DNA of 64,000 nt. Origin: Streptomyces viridiviolaceus (GTDB lineage: Bacteria > Actinomycetota > Actinomycetes > Streptomycetales > Streptomycetaceae). Location: contig NZ_BMWA01000021.1 of assembly GCF_014650995.1 (NCBI RefSeq), positions 62,001 through 126,000 of the forward strand. The letters are read 5' to 3'. The notes beneath the pieces are model-generated. The model was not told the DNA's origin, did not search any database, and worked only from the letters and a program-made list of their open reading frames with translations. This document shows positions 1 through 8,399 of the stretch, one piece after another; position 1 is the stretch's first letter; every line of letters starts with the position of its first letter. Made by a program: the position numbers and the translations under genes.

Positions 1-1013
1 GGCGCCTGGTCGCCGGGCTCCTCGTACCACAGGTGGAGCCGGGCGTCCGGGAGCGCGCGTATCAGGTCCCGCTGCTCCTTCCGGTGGGCGTGGTCGGCCG
101 GGGTGCGGTCGGCGTGCACGGCGGTCACCGGGCGGGCGGAGCCGGTGGCGGCCAGGTGGTCCAGCATGGCGAGCATGGGCGTGACGCCGATTCCGGCGGA
201 CGCCAGCAGCAACGGGCCGTCGCCGTCCGCCAGCTCCAGGTCGCCGAACGGCATGGACACGGTGAGCAAGTCGCCCGCCCGGACACGGGCGTGGAGCCAG
301 GAGGAGACCTCTCCCTCCGGCTGCCCGTCGCCCTGGACGCGCTTGACGGTGATGCGCCAGTCGGGCCGGCCCGGCGCGGCGGACAGGCTGTACTGGCGGA
401 TCTGCCGGGAGCCGTCGGGCAGTTCGGACCGGACGCTGACGTACTGGCCGGGGCGGAACGGCCGGGCGGGGCGGCCGTCGGCCGGGCGCAGTACGAAGGA
501 GACCGCGTCGGGCGTCTCCTCACGCCGCTCGACGACCTCCATGCGGTGCCACACGTCACCCTCGGCCGCGTCGGCCTCCTGGTAGAGACGTGCCTCGATG
601 GCGATCAGCGCGTTGGCCATCAGCCAGTAGACCTCGTCCCAGGCAGCGGCGACCTCCGGAGTGACGGCGTCGCCGAGCACCTCCGCGATGGCGGCGAACA
701 GATGGCGGTGGACGATCTTGTACTGGTCCGAGGTGATGCCGAGGGAGGCGTGCTTGTGCGCGATCCGGGAGAGCATCGCGTCCGGACGCACGTCGGGTCG
801 CTCCAGCAGCAGGCCGGCGAACCCGGCGATGGATCCCGCCAGCGCCCGCTGCTGCTCACCGCTCGCCTGGTTCCCCCGGTTGAACAGGTCCCGCAGCAGC
901 TCGGGGTGGGCGTCGAACAGCTTCCGGTAGAACAGCTCGGTGATGTCACCGATGGCGGCTCCGACGGCCGGAAGGGTGGCCCGGACCACGGGAACGGACT
1001 GTTCGGAGAGCAC
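1..1013 (-). CDS. hmp: Flavohemoprotein (nitric oxide dioxygenase), C-terminus beyond the window
   Basis: Flavohemoglobin that turns NO plus O2 into nitrate in the cytoplasm, using heme, FAD and NAD(P)H. About 337 residues are visible. The globin domain (about 1-140) has the proximal heme His in IAHKHASLG (His88). The FAD domain follows, with the flavin motif RQYSLS, and then the start of the NAD domain with ASAGIGVTPM. The protein runs off the left edge, so roughly 60 residues are missing. The GTG start at 1013 is chosen because AAGGAG lies 5 bases before it. It sits beside nsrR with an NsrR-like dyad upstream, so NO-induced derepression is expected. This arrangement matches the hmpA2-nsrR pair known in S. 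coelicolor. Confidence 0.93.
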   Translation of the reverse strand, partial: MLSEQSVPVVRATLPAVGAAIGDITELFYRKLFDAHPELLRDLFNRGNQASGEQQRALAGSIAGFAGLLLERPDVRPDAMLSRIAHKHASLGITSDQYKIVHRHLFAAIAEVLGDAVTPEVAAAWDEVYWLMANALIAIEARLYQEADAAEGDVWHRMEVVERREETPDAVSFVLRPADGRPARPFRPGQYVSVRSELPDGSRQIRQYSLSAAPGRPDWRITVKRVQGDGQPEGEVSSWLHARVRAGDLLTVSMPFGDLELADGDGPLLLASAGIGVTPMLAMLDHLAATGSARPVTAVHADRTPADHAHRKEQRDLIRALPDARLHLWYEEPGDQA

Positions 1014-1034
1014 AGCGACTCCTTAATTGGTAGA

Positions 1035-1051
1035 GCAAATTCGTGTTTTGC
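1035..1051. promoter_or_regulatory. Candidate NsrR operator of hmp
   Basis: GCAAATTCGTGTTTTGC is an imperfect AT-rich dyad 22 bp upstream of the hmp start. On the gene's strand it reads AACACGAATTT, resembling known Streptomyces NsrR sites. Assignment rests on similarity and position. Confidence 0.6.
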
Positions 1052-1089
1052 GCCGCAGAGATGCGCCAGGGCGAGGGTGCGCCCCGCCG

Positions 1090-1536
1090 TCACCGGGAAG
1101 GGCGGTCCGTCAGGCCGATCAGAACCGGACCCGTCGGCGAGGCGACCAGGTCGGCCACGGTGAGCGGGTCGAGCGCGGCGTAGAAGGCCTCCTGGGCATT
1201 CCGCAGCGCACCCCGCAGCCGGCAGGCCGCTCGCAGCGGACACGGCGGATCGTCCTCACAGGCGACGACCTCGCCGTCGCCTTCCAGCTCCCGCACCAGC
1301 CAGCCCACCGAGGCCCGTCGGCCGAGCTCGGTCAGCGCCAGGCCGCCGCCGCGGCCACGGCGGGCCTCCACCACGCCCAGGTGCTGCAGGCGTGTGATGG
1401 CCTTGGCCACATGCGTGTACGGCACGCTCATGACCTCCGCCACCTCTCGCGTGGTCAGCGGGTCGTCACCGTCTCTCACGACCGCCAGGCGCATCACGGA
1501 ACGCAGCGCCAGGTCGGTGAACTTCGTCAGCCGCAC
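1090..1536 (-). CDS. nsrR: NsrR, Rrf2-family NO-sensing repressor
   Basis: Dimeric Rrf2-family repressor that senses NO through a [4Fe-4S] cluster and controls NO-detoxifying flavohemoglobins. It has 148 residues: an N-terminal winged helix (about 1-65) and the cluster loop with Cys93, Cys99 and Cys105. Asp8, the fourth ligand known from S. coelicolor NsrR, is also conserved. The GTG start at 1536 gives the family N-terminus VRLTKFTDLALR. An upstream in-frame ATG at 1608 would add a non-homologous tail and run through the promoter. It is transcribed in the same direction as hmp but is separated from it by an hmp operator, and it has its own candidate NsrR site, so autoregulation is likely. 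Confidence 0.95.
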   Translation of the reverse strand: MRLTKFTDLALRSVMRLAVVRDGDDPLTTREVAEVMSVPYTHVAKAITRLQHLGVVEARRGRGGGLALTELGRRASVGWLVRELEGDGEVVACEDDPPCPLRAACRLRGALRNAQEAFYAALDPLTVADLVASPTGPVLIGLTDRPSR

Positions 1537-1551
1537 ATCCCGGACGCTAGC

Positions 1552-1568
1552 AAATACGCATGTTAAAT
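1552..1568. promoter_or_regulatory. Candidate NsrR operator of nsrR
   Basis: AAATACGCATGTTAAAT is an AT-rich imperfect dyad in GC-rich DNA, 15 bp before the nsrR GTG. It resembles the NsrR recognition pattern and suggests autoregulation. Confidence 0.55.
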
Positions 1569-1686
1569 TCCTCTTTACCGGCCACCGCGGCCCTGTGCAG
1601 TGCGTCACGGACTGGCCGCACCGGGGATCGGCCGCTCATTCCGGCGGCAGGTCGGCAGTGTTGGGCACTTCGGACGGTGACACCTG

Positions 1687-1687
1687 A
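1687..1687 (+). promoter_or_regulatory. Start choice of the cupin gene
   Basis: The first base of the ATG chosen for the cupin gene. No strong ribosome binding site is visible upstream (GGACGGTGACACCTG), so the start is the least certain part of that gene. Confidence 0.4.
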
Positions 1688-2106
1688 TGACAGCGGAAGA
1701 CCACGGCTCCCCCGATCCGGCCGGAGCCGCCCCGCTCCCCCGGATCCTGTGCGACACGGCCGGCCTGTCGGCGTCCGGCGACGTGCCGGCCGGCGCCCTG
1801 TGGAAGCTCGCCGAACCGGGGCGGCAGCTCGACGCCAACGTCGTCCGCATCCCTCCGGCGGGCCGGGTCGGCACCCACACCGAACCCGACCTGGACGTGC
1901 TGCTGCTCGTCCTCGACGGCGAGGCGACCCTGATCTGCCCCGACGGCCCGCGCCCCCTGCGCGCGGGCATCCTGACCTGGCTTCCGCACGGCTCCGCCCG
2001 GGGCATTCTCGCCGGCGCCGACGGGGCGACGTACCTGACCGTCCACCGGCGCCGTCCCGGCATGCGGATCCAGCCGCCGGGCGCGGCGGCCGGGCTCCGG
2101 CCCTGA
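1687..2106 (+). CDS. Small cupin-domain protein
   Basis: A 139-residue single-domain cupin, probably cytoplasmic. A conserved beta-barrel is visible from about residue 40 to 120: first cupin motif around GRVGTHTEPDLD with His and Glu, and the second around PDGPRPLRAGILTWLPHG. Such proteins bind a metal or small ligand and often act as sensors or isomerases, but no substrate can be read from the sequence. It is divergent from nsrR across a 150-bp gap and converges on the ABC transporter genes. A link to NO stress is only positional. Confidence 0.75.
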   Translation: MTAEDHGSPDPAGAAPLPRILCDTAGLSASGDVPAGALWKLAEPGRQLDANVVRIPPAGRVGTHTEPDLDVLLLVLDGEATLICPDGPRPLRAGILTWLPHGSARGILAGADGATYLTVHRRRPGMRIQPPGAAAGLRP

Positions 2107-2150
2107 CGACAGCGCCCAGGGTCCAGGGCCCGGGCCCGGCGTCCGCCCGC

Positions 2151-2864
2151 TCAGCGGGCCGGCGCGGAGCGGTCCGGCGCGGAGCGGGCCGGCGCGGAGC
2201 GGCCCAGGCGACCGTCGTGGACCTCGGCGACGTGATCGGCCACGGAGAGAAGGGCCTGGTCGTGGGTGACGAGCACCGTGGCGGTGGCCCGCTCGTGGGT
2301 GAGGCGGGCGAGCAGGTCGAGTACGGCGGCGCCCCGTTCGTGGTCGAGGGCGCTGGTGGGCTCGTCGACGAGCAGCACGCCGGGGTCGTTCATCAGGGCG
2401 CGGGCGATGCCGACGCGCTGGCGTTGGCCCCCGGAGAGCTGCTGGGGCCGGCGGTCGGCCAGGTGGGCGAGGCCGACCGCGTCGAGGAGGTCCATCGCCC
2501 GGCCCCGGACGGTGCTCGGCCTGCGGCCGTCGATGTGGGCCATGACCTGCAACTGCTCGACGGCGGTGAGCGACGGCAGGAGGTTGGCCTGCTGGAAGAC
2601 GATGCCGATCCGGTGGCGGCGCAGGTCGGCCAGGTCGCCGCGGCTCATGCCGCTGGTGTCGGTGCCGGCGACGGAGACGGTGCCCGAGTCCGGCGTGACG
2701 AGGGTGGCGGCGACGGCCAGCAGGCTCGACTTTCCGGATCCGGAGGGGCCGATGACGGCGGTGAGGCAGCCTCGCGGAACGTGCAGGGTGACGCGGTCGA
2801 GGGCGGTCAGCCGGCTGTCGCCGTCGGGGTAGGTGAGGGTGATGTCGGTCAGGTGCAGGCTCAT
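2151..2864 (-). CDS. ABC transporter ATP-binding protein, MacB/LolD type
   Basis: ATPase of a MacB/FtsX-type ABC transporter at the inner face of the membrane (237 aa). It shows Walker A GPSGSGKSS, Q-loop FQQANLL, signature LSGGQRQRV, Walker B VLLVDEPTSALD and the switch His in VLVTHDQ. The C-terminus is a repetitive RSAPA/RSAPD tail encoded by a 15-bp DNA repeat. It overlaps the upstream permease gene by 4 bp (ATGA), so the two are translationally coupled. A NarL-type two-component system is divergent from the pair. This arrangement is common for peptide or antibiotic export systems, though the substrate is unknown. Confidence 0.92.
   Translation of the reverse strand: MSLHLTDITLTYPDGDSRLTALDRVTLHVPRGCLTAVIGPSGSGKSSLLAVAATLVTPDSGTVSVAGTDTSGMSRGDLADLRRHRIGIVFQQANLLPSLTAVEQLQVMAHIDGRRPSTVRGRAMDLLDAVGLAHLADRRPQQLSGGQRQRVGIARALMNDPGVLLVDEPTSALDHERGAAVLDLLARLTHERATATVLVTHDQALLSVADHVAEVHDGRLGRSAPARSAPDRSAPAR
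2157..2201. repeat. Three tandem 15-bp repeats in the ABC ATPase tail
   Basis: Unit GGCCGGCGCGGAGCG at 2157-2171, 2172-2186 (one base different) and 2187-2201. Each unit encodes a five-residue RSAPA-like block, so copy number could change without a frameshift. Confidence 0.9.
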
Positions 2865-3949
2865 CGGGCGCTCCCCAGGGCGGTCAGCGGGTCGACGGAG
2901 GTGATGCGGCGGACGGCGAGGGCGGCCCCGAGCACGCCGAGCAGGACCATCACCGCGGCCGGGACGAGGACGGTGGCGGGGGTGAGGACGAAGGGGACGG
3001 CCGAGCCGGCCACGGCGGCGCCGATCGCGGCGGCAGCGGCGGAGCCGGCCAGGGTGCCGCCCGTCAGCAGGACGACGGCCTGGCCGAGGGCGTCGCGCAG
3101 CAGTCCGGCCGTGGTGGCGCCCAGGGCCTTCAGCACGGCGATGTCACCGCTGCGCTGGATCGTCCACACGGTGAAGAAGGCGCCGACGACCAGGGCCGAG
3201 ATGGCGAACAGAAATCCGCGCATCAGCTGCAGCGAGCCGTTCTCGGAGGCGTAGGACCCGATCGCGGAGAGCGAGTCGGCCTTGGTGACGGTCCTCGTGC
3301 CGGCCGCCCGGTCCGTCGCCGCGAGGTCGGCGCCGGAGGCGGTGTCGAGGACGATCACCGTGGCGGTGGGCCCGTCCGCGGCCCCGGCGGGCGGCGCGAT
3401 CGTCCGCCAGGTGCGCAGGCTCGTCCACACCACGGGGGTGTGGCTGAAGGAGGCGTCACCGCCGGTGGCGGCGACGGTGAGCCGCCGGCCGGCCAGCAGG
3501 ACGGTGTCGCCCGCACGCACGCCGAGCGCATCGGCCGCGCCGGTGGACATCACGACCGTACGGTCGTCGACGCGGGCGCCGTCGGGGGGCAGCCCGGAGC
3601 CGGGTTCGACGCCGAAGACCGACACACCGGTGCTGCGGTCGTCCGCGGTGGCCCGGGTGGTGACGATCCCCAGCGGTTCGGCACCACGCACGCCGGGTGC
3701 CCCGGCCCACTGCCGCCACTGCGCCTCGGTGACGGTGGAGTCCGCGTACGACAGCTCCTGGTCGCCGCCCGGTGCGGCGAAGGCGATCCGGTCGGCGGGC
3801 AGGGACGTGACGGCGGAGACGTTCTCCCGGGCCAGGCCGGCGGTCAGGCCGGACAGCAGCCCGACCAGCAGGGTGATCAGTACGACGACGGTTCCCATCA
3901 GGGCGAACCGGCCCTTGGCGAACATCAGGTCTCTGAAGGCGACAAACAC
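2861..3949 (-). CDS. ABC transporter permease, FtsX/MacB-like
   Basis: Membrane permease (362 aa) partnering the downstream ATPase. An N-terminal membrane helix (TVVVLITLLVGLLSGL) is followed by a long extracytoplasmic region of about 210 residues. Three helices near the C-terminus form the FtsX domain, which has the typical GDIAVLKALGATTAGLLRDA stretch. The GTG start at 3949 is chosen because homology begins at FVAFRDLMFAKGRFALMG and a purine-rich AAAGGG lies upstream. The reading frame stays open for another 1.4 kb upstream through the divergent kinase gene, but that is an antisense artefact of high GC. One permease gene suggests a homodimeric transporter. Confidence 0.9.
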   Translation of the reverse strand: MFVAFRDLMFAKGRFALMGTVVVLITLLVGLLSGLTAGLARENVSAVTSLPADRIAFAAPGGDQELSYADSTVTEAQWRQWAGAPGVRGAEPLGIVTTRATADDRSTGVSVFGVEPGSGLPPDGARVDDRTVVMSTGAADALGVRAGDTVLLAGRRLTVAATGGDASFSHTPVVWTSLRTWRTIAPPAGAADGPTATVIVLDTASGADLAATDRAAGTRTVTKADSLSAIGSYASENGSLQLMRGFLFAISALVVGAFFTVWTIQRSGDIAVLKALGATTAGLLRDALGQAVVLLTGGTLAGSAAAAAIGAAVAGSAVPFVLTPATVLVPAAVMVLLGVLGAALAVRRITSVDPLTALGSAR

Positions 3950-4147
3950 GTCTCGCGCGCCCTTTCGGCAACAGCGGGATGGACGGAGGGGACGCCGGCC
4001 ACGAGCCGACGCCCTCCCACCCTCGCCGGGCGAGAGCCCCGCAGGCATCCGCCCCGGGCCGGGACTTCGCGGGCCGAAGGGTGCGTGCCGGGTTCTCACT
4101 TTCGTCGGATGCCCGGCCCCCGGCGAGGTCCGTAGGCTGGGAGGATC

Positions 4148-5344
4148 GTGAACGCGCTGACTCCCACCACCCGGGCCCTGGCCCGGAGCCTGCACCTGCT
4201 CGTGGCCGGCCTGCTCGCCCTGACGGCGGTGCGGGCGGTCGCGGAGAGCCGTCCGCACGCGCCCGCCGTCGTCGCGGTGGCCGCGGTGGTCGGTGCGGTG
4301 TACGCCGTGGGGCCCGTGCTGCCCGCGGTCCGCGGCTCCCGCCGGGCGGCCGCGGTGTGGCTGGCCGGGGTCGGGGCGGTGTGGCTCGTGCTGCTGGTCC
4401 TGTCCGCCGACGGCGTGTGGCTGGCGTTCCCGCTCTACTTCGTCCAGCTCCATCTGCTCCCCCGCCGTGCCGATCTGGCGGCGGTGAGCGCGACGGCGGT
4501 CGCGGCGATCGCGGCCTTCTCCGTCCACCAGGGCACGTTCACGGCGGCCACCGCCATCGGTCCGGCGCTCGGGGCCGCGGTGGCCGTGGCGGTGGTGTGG
4601 GGCTACCAGGCCTTGTACCGCGAGAGCGAGCAGCGGCGCCGGCTGATCGAGGAGCTCACCGCGACCCGCGCCGACCTGGCCGACGCCCAGCGCGCCGCGG
4701 GTGTGCTGGAGGAACGCGAACGCCTCGCCCGGGAGATCCACGACACCCTGGCCCAGGGCCTGACCAGCATCCAACTGCTGCTGCGGGCGGCCGAGCGGGC
4801 CCTGCCCGACCGGCCCGAGGCCGCCACCAGGTACGTCGGCCAGGCCCGGCAGGCCGCGATGGACGACCTCGCCGAGGCCCGCCGGTTCGTCGCCGCCCTC
4901 TCCCCGCCCGCCCTGGACGGCACGACCCTGGCCGACGCCCTCGACCGGCTGTGCGCCACCACCGGCGACCGGCACCGGCCGGCCGTCCGGTTCCGCCTCG
5001 CCGGACGGCCCCGTCCGCTGACCACCGCGCAGGAGGTCGCCCTGCTGCGCATCGCCCAGTCCGCCCTGGCCAACACGGTCCGCCACGCCCACGCCCGTAC
5101 CACAGAGGTCACGCTGGACTTTCTCCACGACGCCGTCGCACTCGACGTCACCGACGACGGGGTCGGTTTCGACCCCGCCGCCGTGCCCGCGCCCGGCCCG
5201 GAGGGCGGCGGCTTCGGGCTGGCCGCCATGCGGGCCCGCATGCACGCCGTCGGCGGCACGCTCACCGTCGAGTCCGCACCCGGACGCGGCACCACCCTCA
5301 CCGCCCGGCTCCCGGCCCCCGACGACCACGAGGCCCAGACGTGA
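4148..5344 (+). CDS. NarL-type sensor histidine kinase
   Basis: Membrane sensor kinase (398 aa). Five or six hydrophobic segments fill residues 10-155 with no large extracellular domain, so it probably senses membrane state or the adjacent transporter. The HisKA_3 domain has EREREIHD-like sequence with phosphoacceptor His198 in REIHDTLAQG. The HATPase domain has TDDGVGFDP and GGGFGLAAMRAR. The GTG start at 4148 leaves a 198-bp divergent promoter region shared with the ABC permease. Its stop overlaps the response regulator start by 4 bp (GTGA). It likely controls the divergent ABC operon. Confidence 0.93.
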   Translation: MNALTPTTRALARSLHLLVAGLLALTAVRAVAESRPHAPAVVAVAAVVGAVYAVGPVLPAVRGSRRAAAVWLAGVGAVWLVLLVLSADGVWLAFPLYFVQLHLLPRRADLAAVSATAVAAIAAFSVHQGTFTAATAIGPALGAAVAVAVVWGYQALYRESEQRRRLIEELTATRADLADAQRAAGVLEERERLAREIHDTLAQGLTSIQLLLRAAERALPDRPEAATRYVGQARQAAMDDLAEARRFVAALSPPALDGTTLADALDRLCATTGDRHRPAVRFRLAGRPRPLTTAQEVALLRIAQSALANTVRHAHARTTEVTLDFLHDAVALDVTDDGVGFDPAAVPAPGPEGGGFGLAAMRARMHAVGGTLTVESAPGRGTTLTARLPAPDDHEAQT

Positions 5345-5985
5345 CCCGGACCGCCGCCACCCCGATCCGTCTGCTGCTCGCCGACGACCACCCCGTCGTC
5401 CGCGCGGGACTGCGCGCGGTGCTGGAGACCGAGGAGGACCTCACCGTGGTCGCCGAGGCGGCCACCGCGGAGGAGGCCGTCACCCGGGCGGACCGGGGGG
5501 ACGTCGACGTCGTCCTGATGGACCTGCAGTTCGGCAGGGGCATGACCGGCGCCGAGGCCACCGCCGCCATCACGGCGCGTTCCGGCGCGCCGCGCGTCCT
5601 GATCGTCACCACGTACGACACCGACGCCGACACACTGCCGGCCATCGAGGCCGGCGCCACCGGATACCTCCTCAAGGACGCACCGCCGGAGGACCTGGCC
5701 GCGGCGGTGCGCACCGCCGCCGCGGGACGGACCACTCTTGCCCCCACCGTCGCGGACCGGCTCATGACCCGCCTGCGCGAGCCGCACACGTCGCTGACCC
5801 GCCGCGAGACGGAGGTCCTCTCCCTGGTCGCCGAGGGGCTGTCCAACCAGCAGATCGCCGAACGGCTCCATCTGACGGAGGGCACGGTCAAGTCCCATCT
5901 GGGCCGCGTCTACACCAAGCTCGGCGTCGACTCCCGCACCGCGGCGGTCGCCACCGCCACCGGCCTCGGCCTGATCCGCCGCTGA
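5341..5985 (+). CDS. NarL/LuxR-family response regulator
   Basis: Cytoplasmic transcription factor (214 aa) paired with the preceding kinase. The receiver domain has acidic pocket residues Asp15 and Asp16, phosphoacceptor Asp61 in VVLMDLQFG, and the conserved Lys in LLKDA. The LuxR-type HTH occupies about residues 148-205 (LTRRETEVLSLVAEGLS, then TVKSHLGRVY). The GTG start at 5341 overlaps the kinase stop, which implies coupled translation. The reading frame is open far upstream, but homology begins only at this start. Confidence 0.93.
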   Translation: MTRTAATPIRLLLADDHPVVRAGLRAVLETEEDLTVVAEAATAEEAVTRADRGDVDVVLMDLQFGRGMTGAEATAAITARSGAPRVLIVTTYDTDADTLPAIEAGATGYLLKDAPPEDLAAAVRTAAAGRTTLAPTVADRLMTRLREPHTSLTRRETEVLSLVAEGLSNQQIAERLHLTEGTVKSHLGRVYTKLGVDSRTAAVATATGLGLIRR

Positions 5986-6114
5986 ACCGGACCCGCCGTC
6001 GCGGACGCCGGACACGAGCCAGGATGGCGTATTCGGCCCCGGCGTCCGAAACTGTCCTGGAGGCGCGTCCACGCTCTCGGGCTCGCGTCAGGCCGACAGG
6101 GCGAGGAGCAGGGC

Positions 6115-6804
6115 ATGGACTGGCGTGGGTTCGCCGAGCAGATGGCGTCGTTGGCGCGCGATCTGCTCGCACAGGAGTCGCTGAGCGCCACCCTGGAGCG
6201 GATCACCGCTTCGGCCACCGAACTGGTCGAGGGCTGCGACGCCGCCGGCATCCTCATCCTGCGCGGCAGGAAGGTGCAGTCCCTCGCCCCGACGGACCAG
6301 GTGGTCGTCGACAGCGACCGGCTCCAGGAGTCACTGGGCGAAGGGCCGTGCTTCGACGCGGCGCGCAGATCGACGGGGCAGCGGCAGTACCGGATCGCCG
6401 ACTTCACCGACGAAGCACACCGGTGGCCCGCGTACGTCCCCGAGGCGCGCAGGCTGGGACTGGGCAGCATGATGGGAATCCTGTTGTTCACCGAGGACGA
6501 GGATCTCGGAGCCCTGGACTTCTACTCCCGCCGGCCCGGTGCGTTCACCGAGGCCAGCGAGACCGCCGGCTGGCTGCTGGCCTCCCATGCGGCGGTCGCC
6601 TTCTCCAGCGCCCGGACACACGCCCAGTTGCAGGAGGCCATCGGCACCAGGCACACCATCGGCGAGGCCATGGGCATCCTCATGGGCAGCCACCGCCTCA
6701 CCGAGGACCAGGCGTTCGCCGCGCTGCGCCGCTACTCGCAGGACCACAACGTCAAGCTCCGCGACGTCGCCCGCCGGGTCTGCGAGCAGGGCGGGCTGAG
6801 CTGA
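6115..6804 (+). CDS. GAF-ANTAR protein, predicted RNA-binding antiterminator
   Basis: A 229-residue soluble protein. The GAF domain (about 20-165) would sense a ligand or redox signal, and the C-terminal ANTAR domain (about 168-225) is a three-helix RNA-binding fold that prevents transcription termination at two-stem-loop RNAs. The ANTAR signature is visible in TIGEAMGILMGSHRLTEDQA followed by the AL.RYSQ helix. ATG at 6115 is chosen after GGGCGAGGAGCAGGGC. It is monocistronic, and no matching twin stem-loop target was identified in this window. Confidence 0.88.
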   Translation: MDWRGFAEQMASLARDLLAQESLSATLERITASATELVEGCDAAGILILRGRKVQSLAPTDQVVVDSDRLQESLGEGPCFDAARRSTGQRQYRIADFTDEAHRWPAYVPEARRLGLGSMMGILLFTEDEDLGALDFYSRRPGAFTEASETAGWLLASHAAVAFSSARTHAQLQEAIGTRHTIGEAMGILMGSHRLTEDQAFAALRRYSQDHNVKLRDVARRVCEQGGLS

Positions 6805-6874
6805 CGCGCCGTGGGCCGGCGGATTCAGCCACTCGGGCGGCGTACGGCCGCAGGGCAGCGGGCACACGTCACCG

Positions 6875-8188
6875 GTGACCTCGGCCGATTTCCTCTTCGC
6901 CCTGCTCGGGGCCGGTGCGCTCGCGGCGGCCGTACTGCCCCGGCTGGTGGCCGGCAGACCGTTGTCCATGCCGCTCGTCTTCCTGGTCTGCGGGATCGCC
7001 CTGCAGTCCACGCCCGCGCCGCTGCCCGAGATCGACCCGGTGAGCGACCGGGCCTGGGTGGAGCATCTGACCGAGATCTGCGTCGTCATCTCGCTGATGG
7101 GCGCGGGCCTCGCCCTCAACCGCCCCTTCGGCCTGCGGCGCTGGCGCGCCCCCTGGCGGCTGATCGGCGTCACCATGCCGCTGACCATCGCGGCGACCGG
7201 CGCCCTCGCCTGGTGGCTGCTGGACTGGCCGCCGGCCGCCGCGCTGCTGCTCGCGGCCGTTCTCGCGCCCACCGACCCGGTGCTCGCCTCCGAGGTGCGG
7301 GTCGGCGCGCCCACCGACTCCGAGCACGACGAGGACGAGGTGCGCTTCGCGCTGACCAGCGAGGCGGGCCTCAACGACGGGCTCGCCTTCCCCGTCGTCA
7401 TGGCGGCCATCGCGCTGGCCGCGGCGGCGGGCACCGGCCTGTCCGGCGACTGGGTCGGGCGCTGGCTGCTGGTCGACCTGGTGTACGGGTGCGTGGCCGG
7501 GGTACTGACCGGTCTGGCGGTGGGCACGTTGCTCGGCTGGCTCTTCTTCCGCGCCGGCCGACAGGCCGTGCGGCTGTCCGAACACCGGGAGGGCTTCGTC
7601 GCGCTGGGCGCCACGTTCCTGTCCTACGGCCTCACCGAACTCCTCCACGGGTACGGCTTCCTGGCCGTCTTCGTCACCGCCTGCCGGATCCGCGCCGCCG
7701 AACGCGACCACGGCTACCACGCCGTGCTGCACGACTTCGTCGAACAGGTGGAACGGCTGCTCACCGCCGGGCTGCTGTTCCTGCTGGGCGTCCACGTCGC
7801 ACAGGGCGCCCTGGCCTCGCTGACCTGGCAGGGCGCGGCCGTGGGCCTGCTGGTGCTCCTCGTGGCCCGGCCGCTGACCGGCTGGGTCGCCCAGTTCCGA
7901 ACGGCGGCCGGCCCCCGGGAACGCCTGGTGACCGCCTTCTTCGGCATCCGCGGCATCGGTTCGCTGTTCTACCTCGCCCACGCACTCGGTGCCGAGGGCT
8001 TCCACGTGCCCGCCGAGGACCTGTGGGCCGTGGTGACCTTCACCGTCCTCGCCTCCGTCGTCCTGCACGGCGTGACCGCCTCCCCCGTCATCTCGCGGCT
8101 GGACCGGCTGCGGCTGCTCCAGGCCCGGCGCCGCCTGCGCACCGGGCGGCCGCCGGACGAGGACGACGTGGCGAACGAGCGTCTGTGA
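6875..8188 (+). CDS. Na+/H+ (CPA1) antiporter
   Basis: Polytopic membrane antiporter (437 aa, about 12 helices) expected to exchange cytoplasmic Na+ or K+ for protons. Diagnostic segments are APTDPVLASEV in the middle and FFGIRGIGSLFYLAHALG near the C-terminal end of the membrane domain. A short hydrophilic tail of about 30 residues follows. The GTG at 6875 has no convincing Shine-Dalgarno sequence, so a start slightly downstream is possible. It lies 70 bp after the GAF-ANTAR gene, which allows co-transcription. Confidence 0.85.
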   Translation: MTSADFLFALLGAGALAAAVLPRLVAGRPLSMPLVFLVCGIALQSTPAPLPEIDPVSDRAWVEHLTEICVVISLMGAGLALNRPFGLRRWRAPWRLIGVTMPLTIAATGALAWWLLDWPPAAALLLAAVLAPTDPVLASEVRVGAPTDSEHDEDEVRFALTSEAGLNDGLAFPVVMAAIALAAAAGTGLSGDWVGRWLLVDLVYGCVAGVLTGLAVGTLLGWLFFRAGRQAVRLSEHREGFVALGATFLSYGLTELLHGYGFLAVFVTACRIRAAERDHGYHAVLHDFVEQVERLLTAGLLFLLGVHVAQGALASLTWQGAAVGLLVLLVARPLTGWVAQFRTAAGPRERLVTAFFGIRGIGSLFYLAHALGAEGFHVPAEDLWAVVTFTVLASVVLHGVTASPVISRLDRLRLLQARRRLRTGRPPDEDDVANERL

Positions 8189-8277
8189 ACCGCGTCGTCT
8201 GGTCACCGGGCCGTGAAGTCCCGGGCGGGCCACGGCGGATGGCACGACGAAGGCAATGATTGAGCGAGACCCTTCTC

Positions 8278-8307
8278 ATAGCGATCAGGAACTCTCGTAT
8301 AGTGATC
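8278..8307. promoter_or_regulatory. Paired direct repeat and -10-like element before the conservon
   Basis: ATAGCGATC at 8278-8286 and ATAGTGATC at 8299-8307 are spaced exactly 21 bp, two helical turns. The second copy overlaps TATAGT (8298-8303), a good -10 match in otherwise GC-rich DNA. This fits a repressor or activator site over the conservon promoter, but no regulator can be named. Confidence 0.4.
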
Positions 8308-8399
8308 GCGACTTGAGTGTCGCGTGAACGTATCCTTCTGCACCCGCCCCCCATGGACGACACGAGGGCCGCTCCGGCGGCCTGGCGAGGACCCGATAG

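Noticed and set aside
1560..3254. Long forward frame of more than 500 codons across the cupin and ABC genes
   Set aside because: The composition is low-complexity Arg/Gly/Pro/Ala and it is antisense or out of frame to recognisable genes.
3950..5329. Continuous reverse-strand frame extending the ABC permease by 460 codons
   Set aside because: It runs antisense to a well-supported histidine kinase gene, and homology to FtsX-type permeases starts only at 3949. High GC content keeps such antisense frames open.
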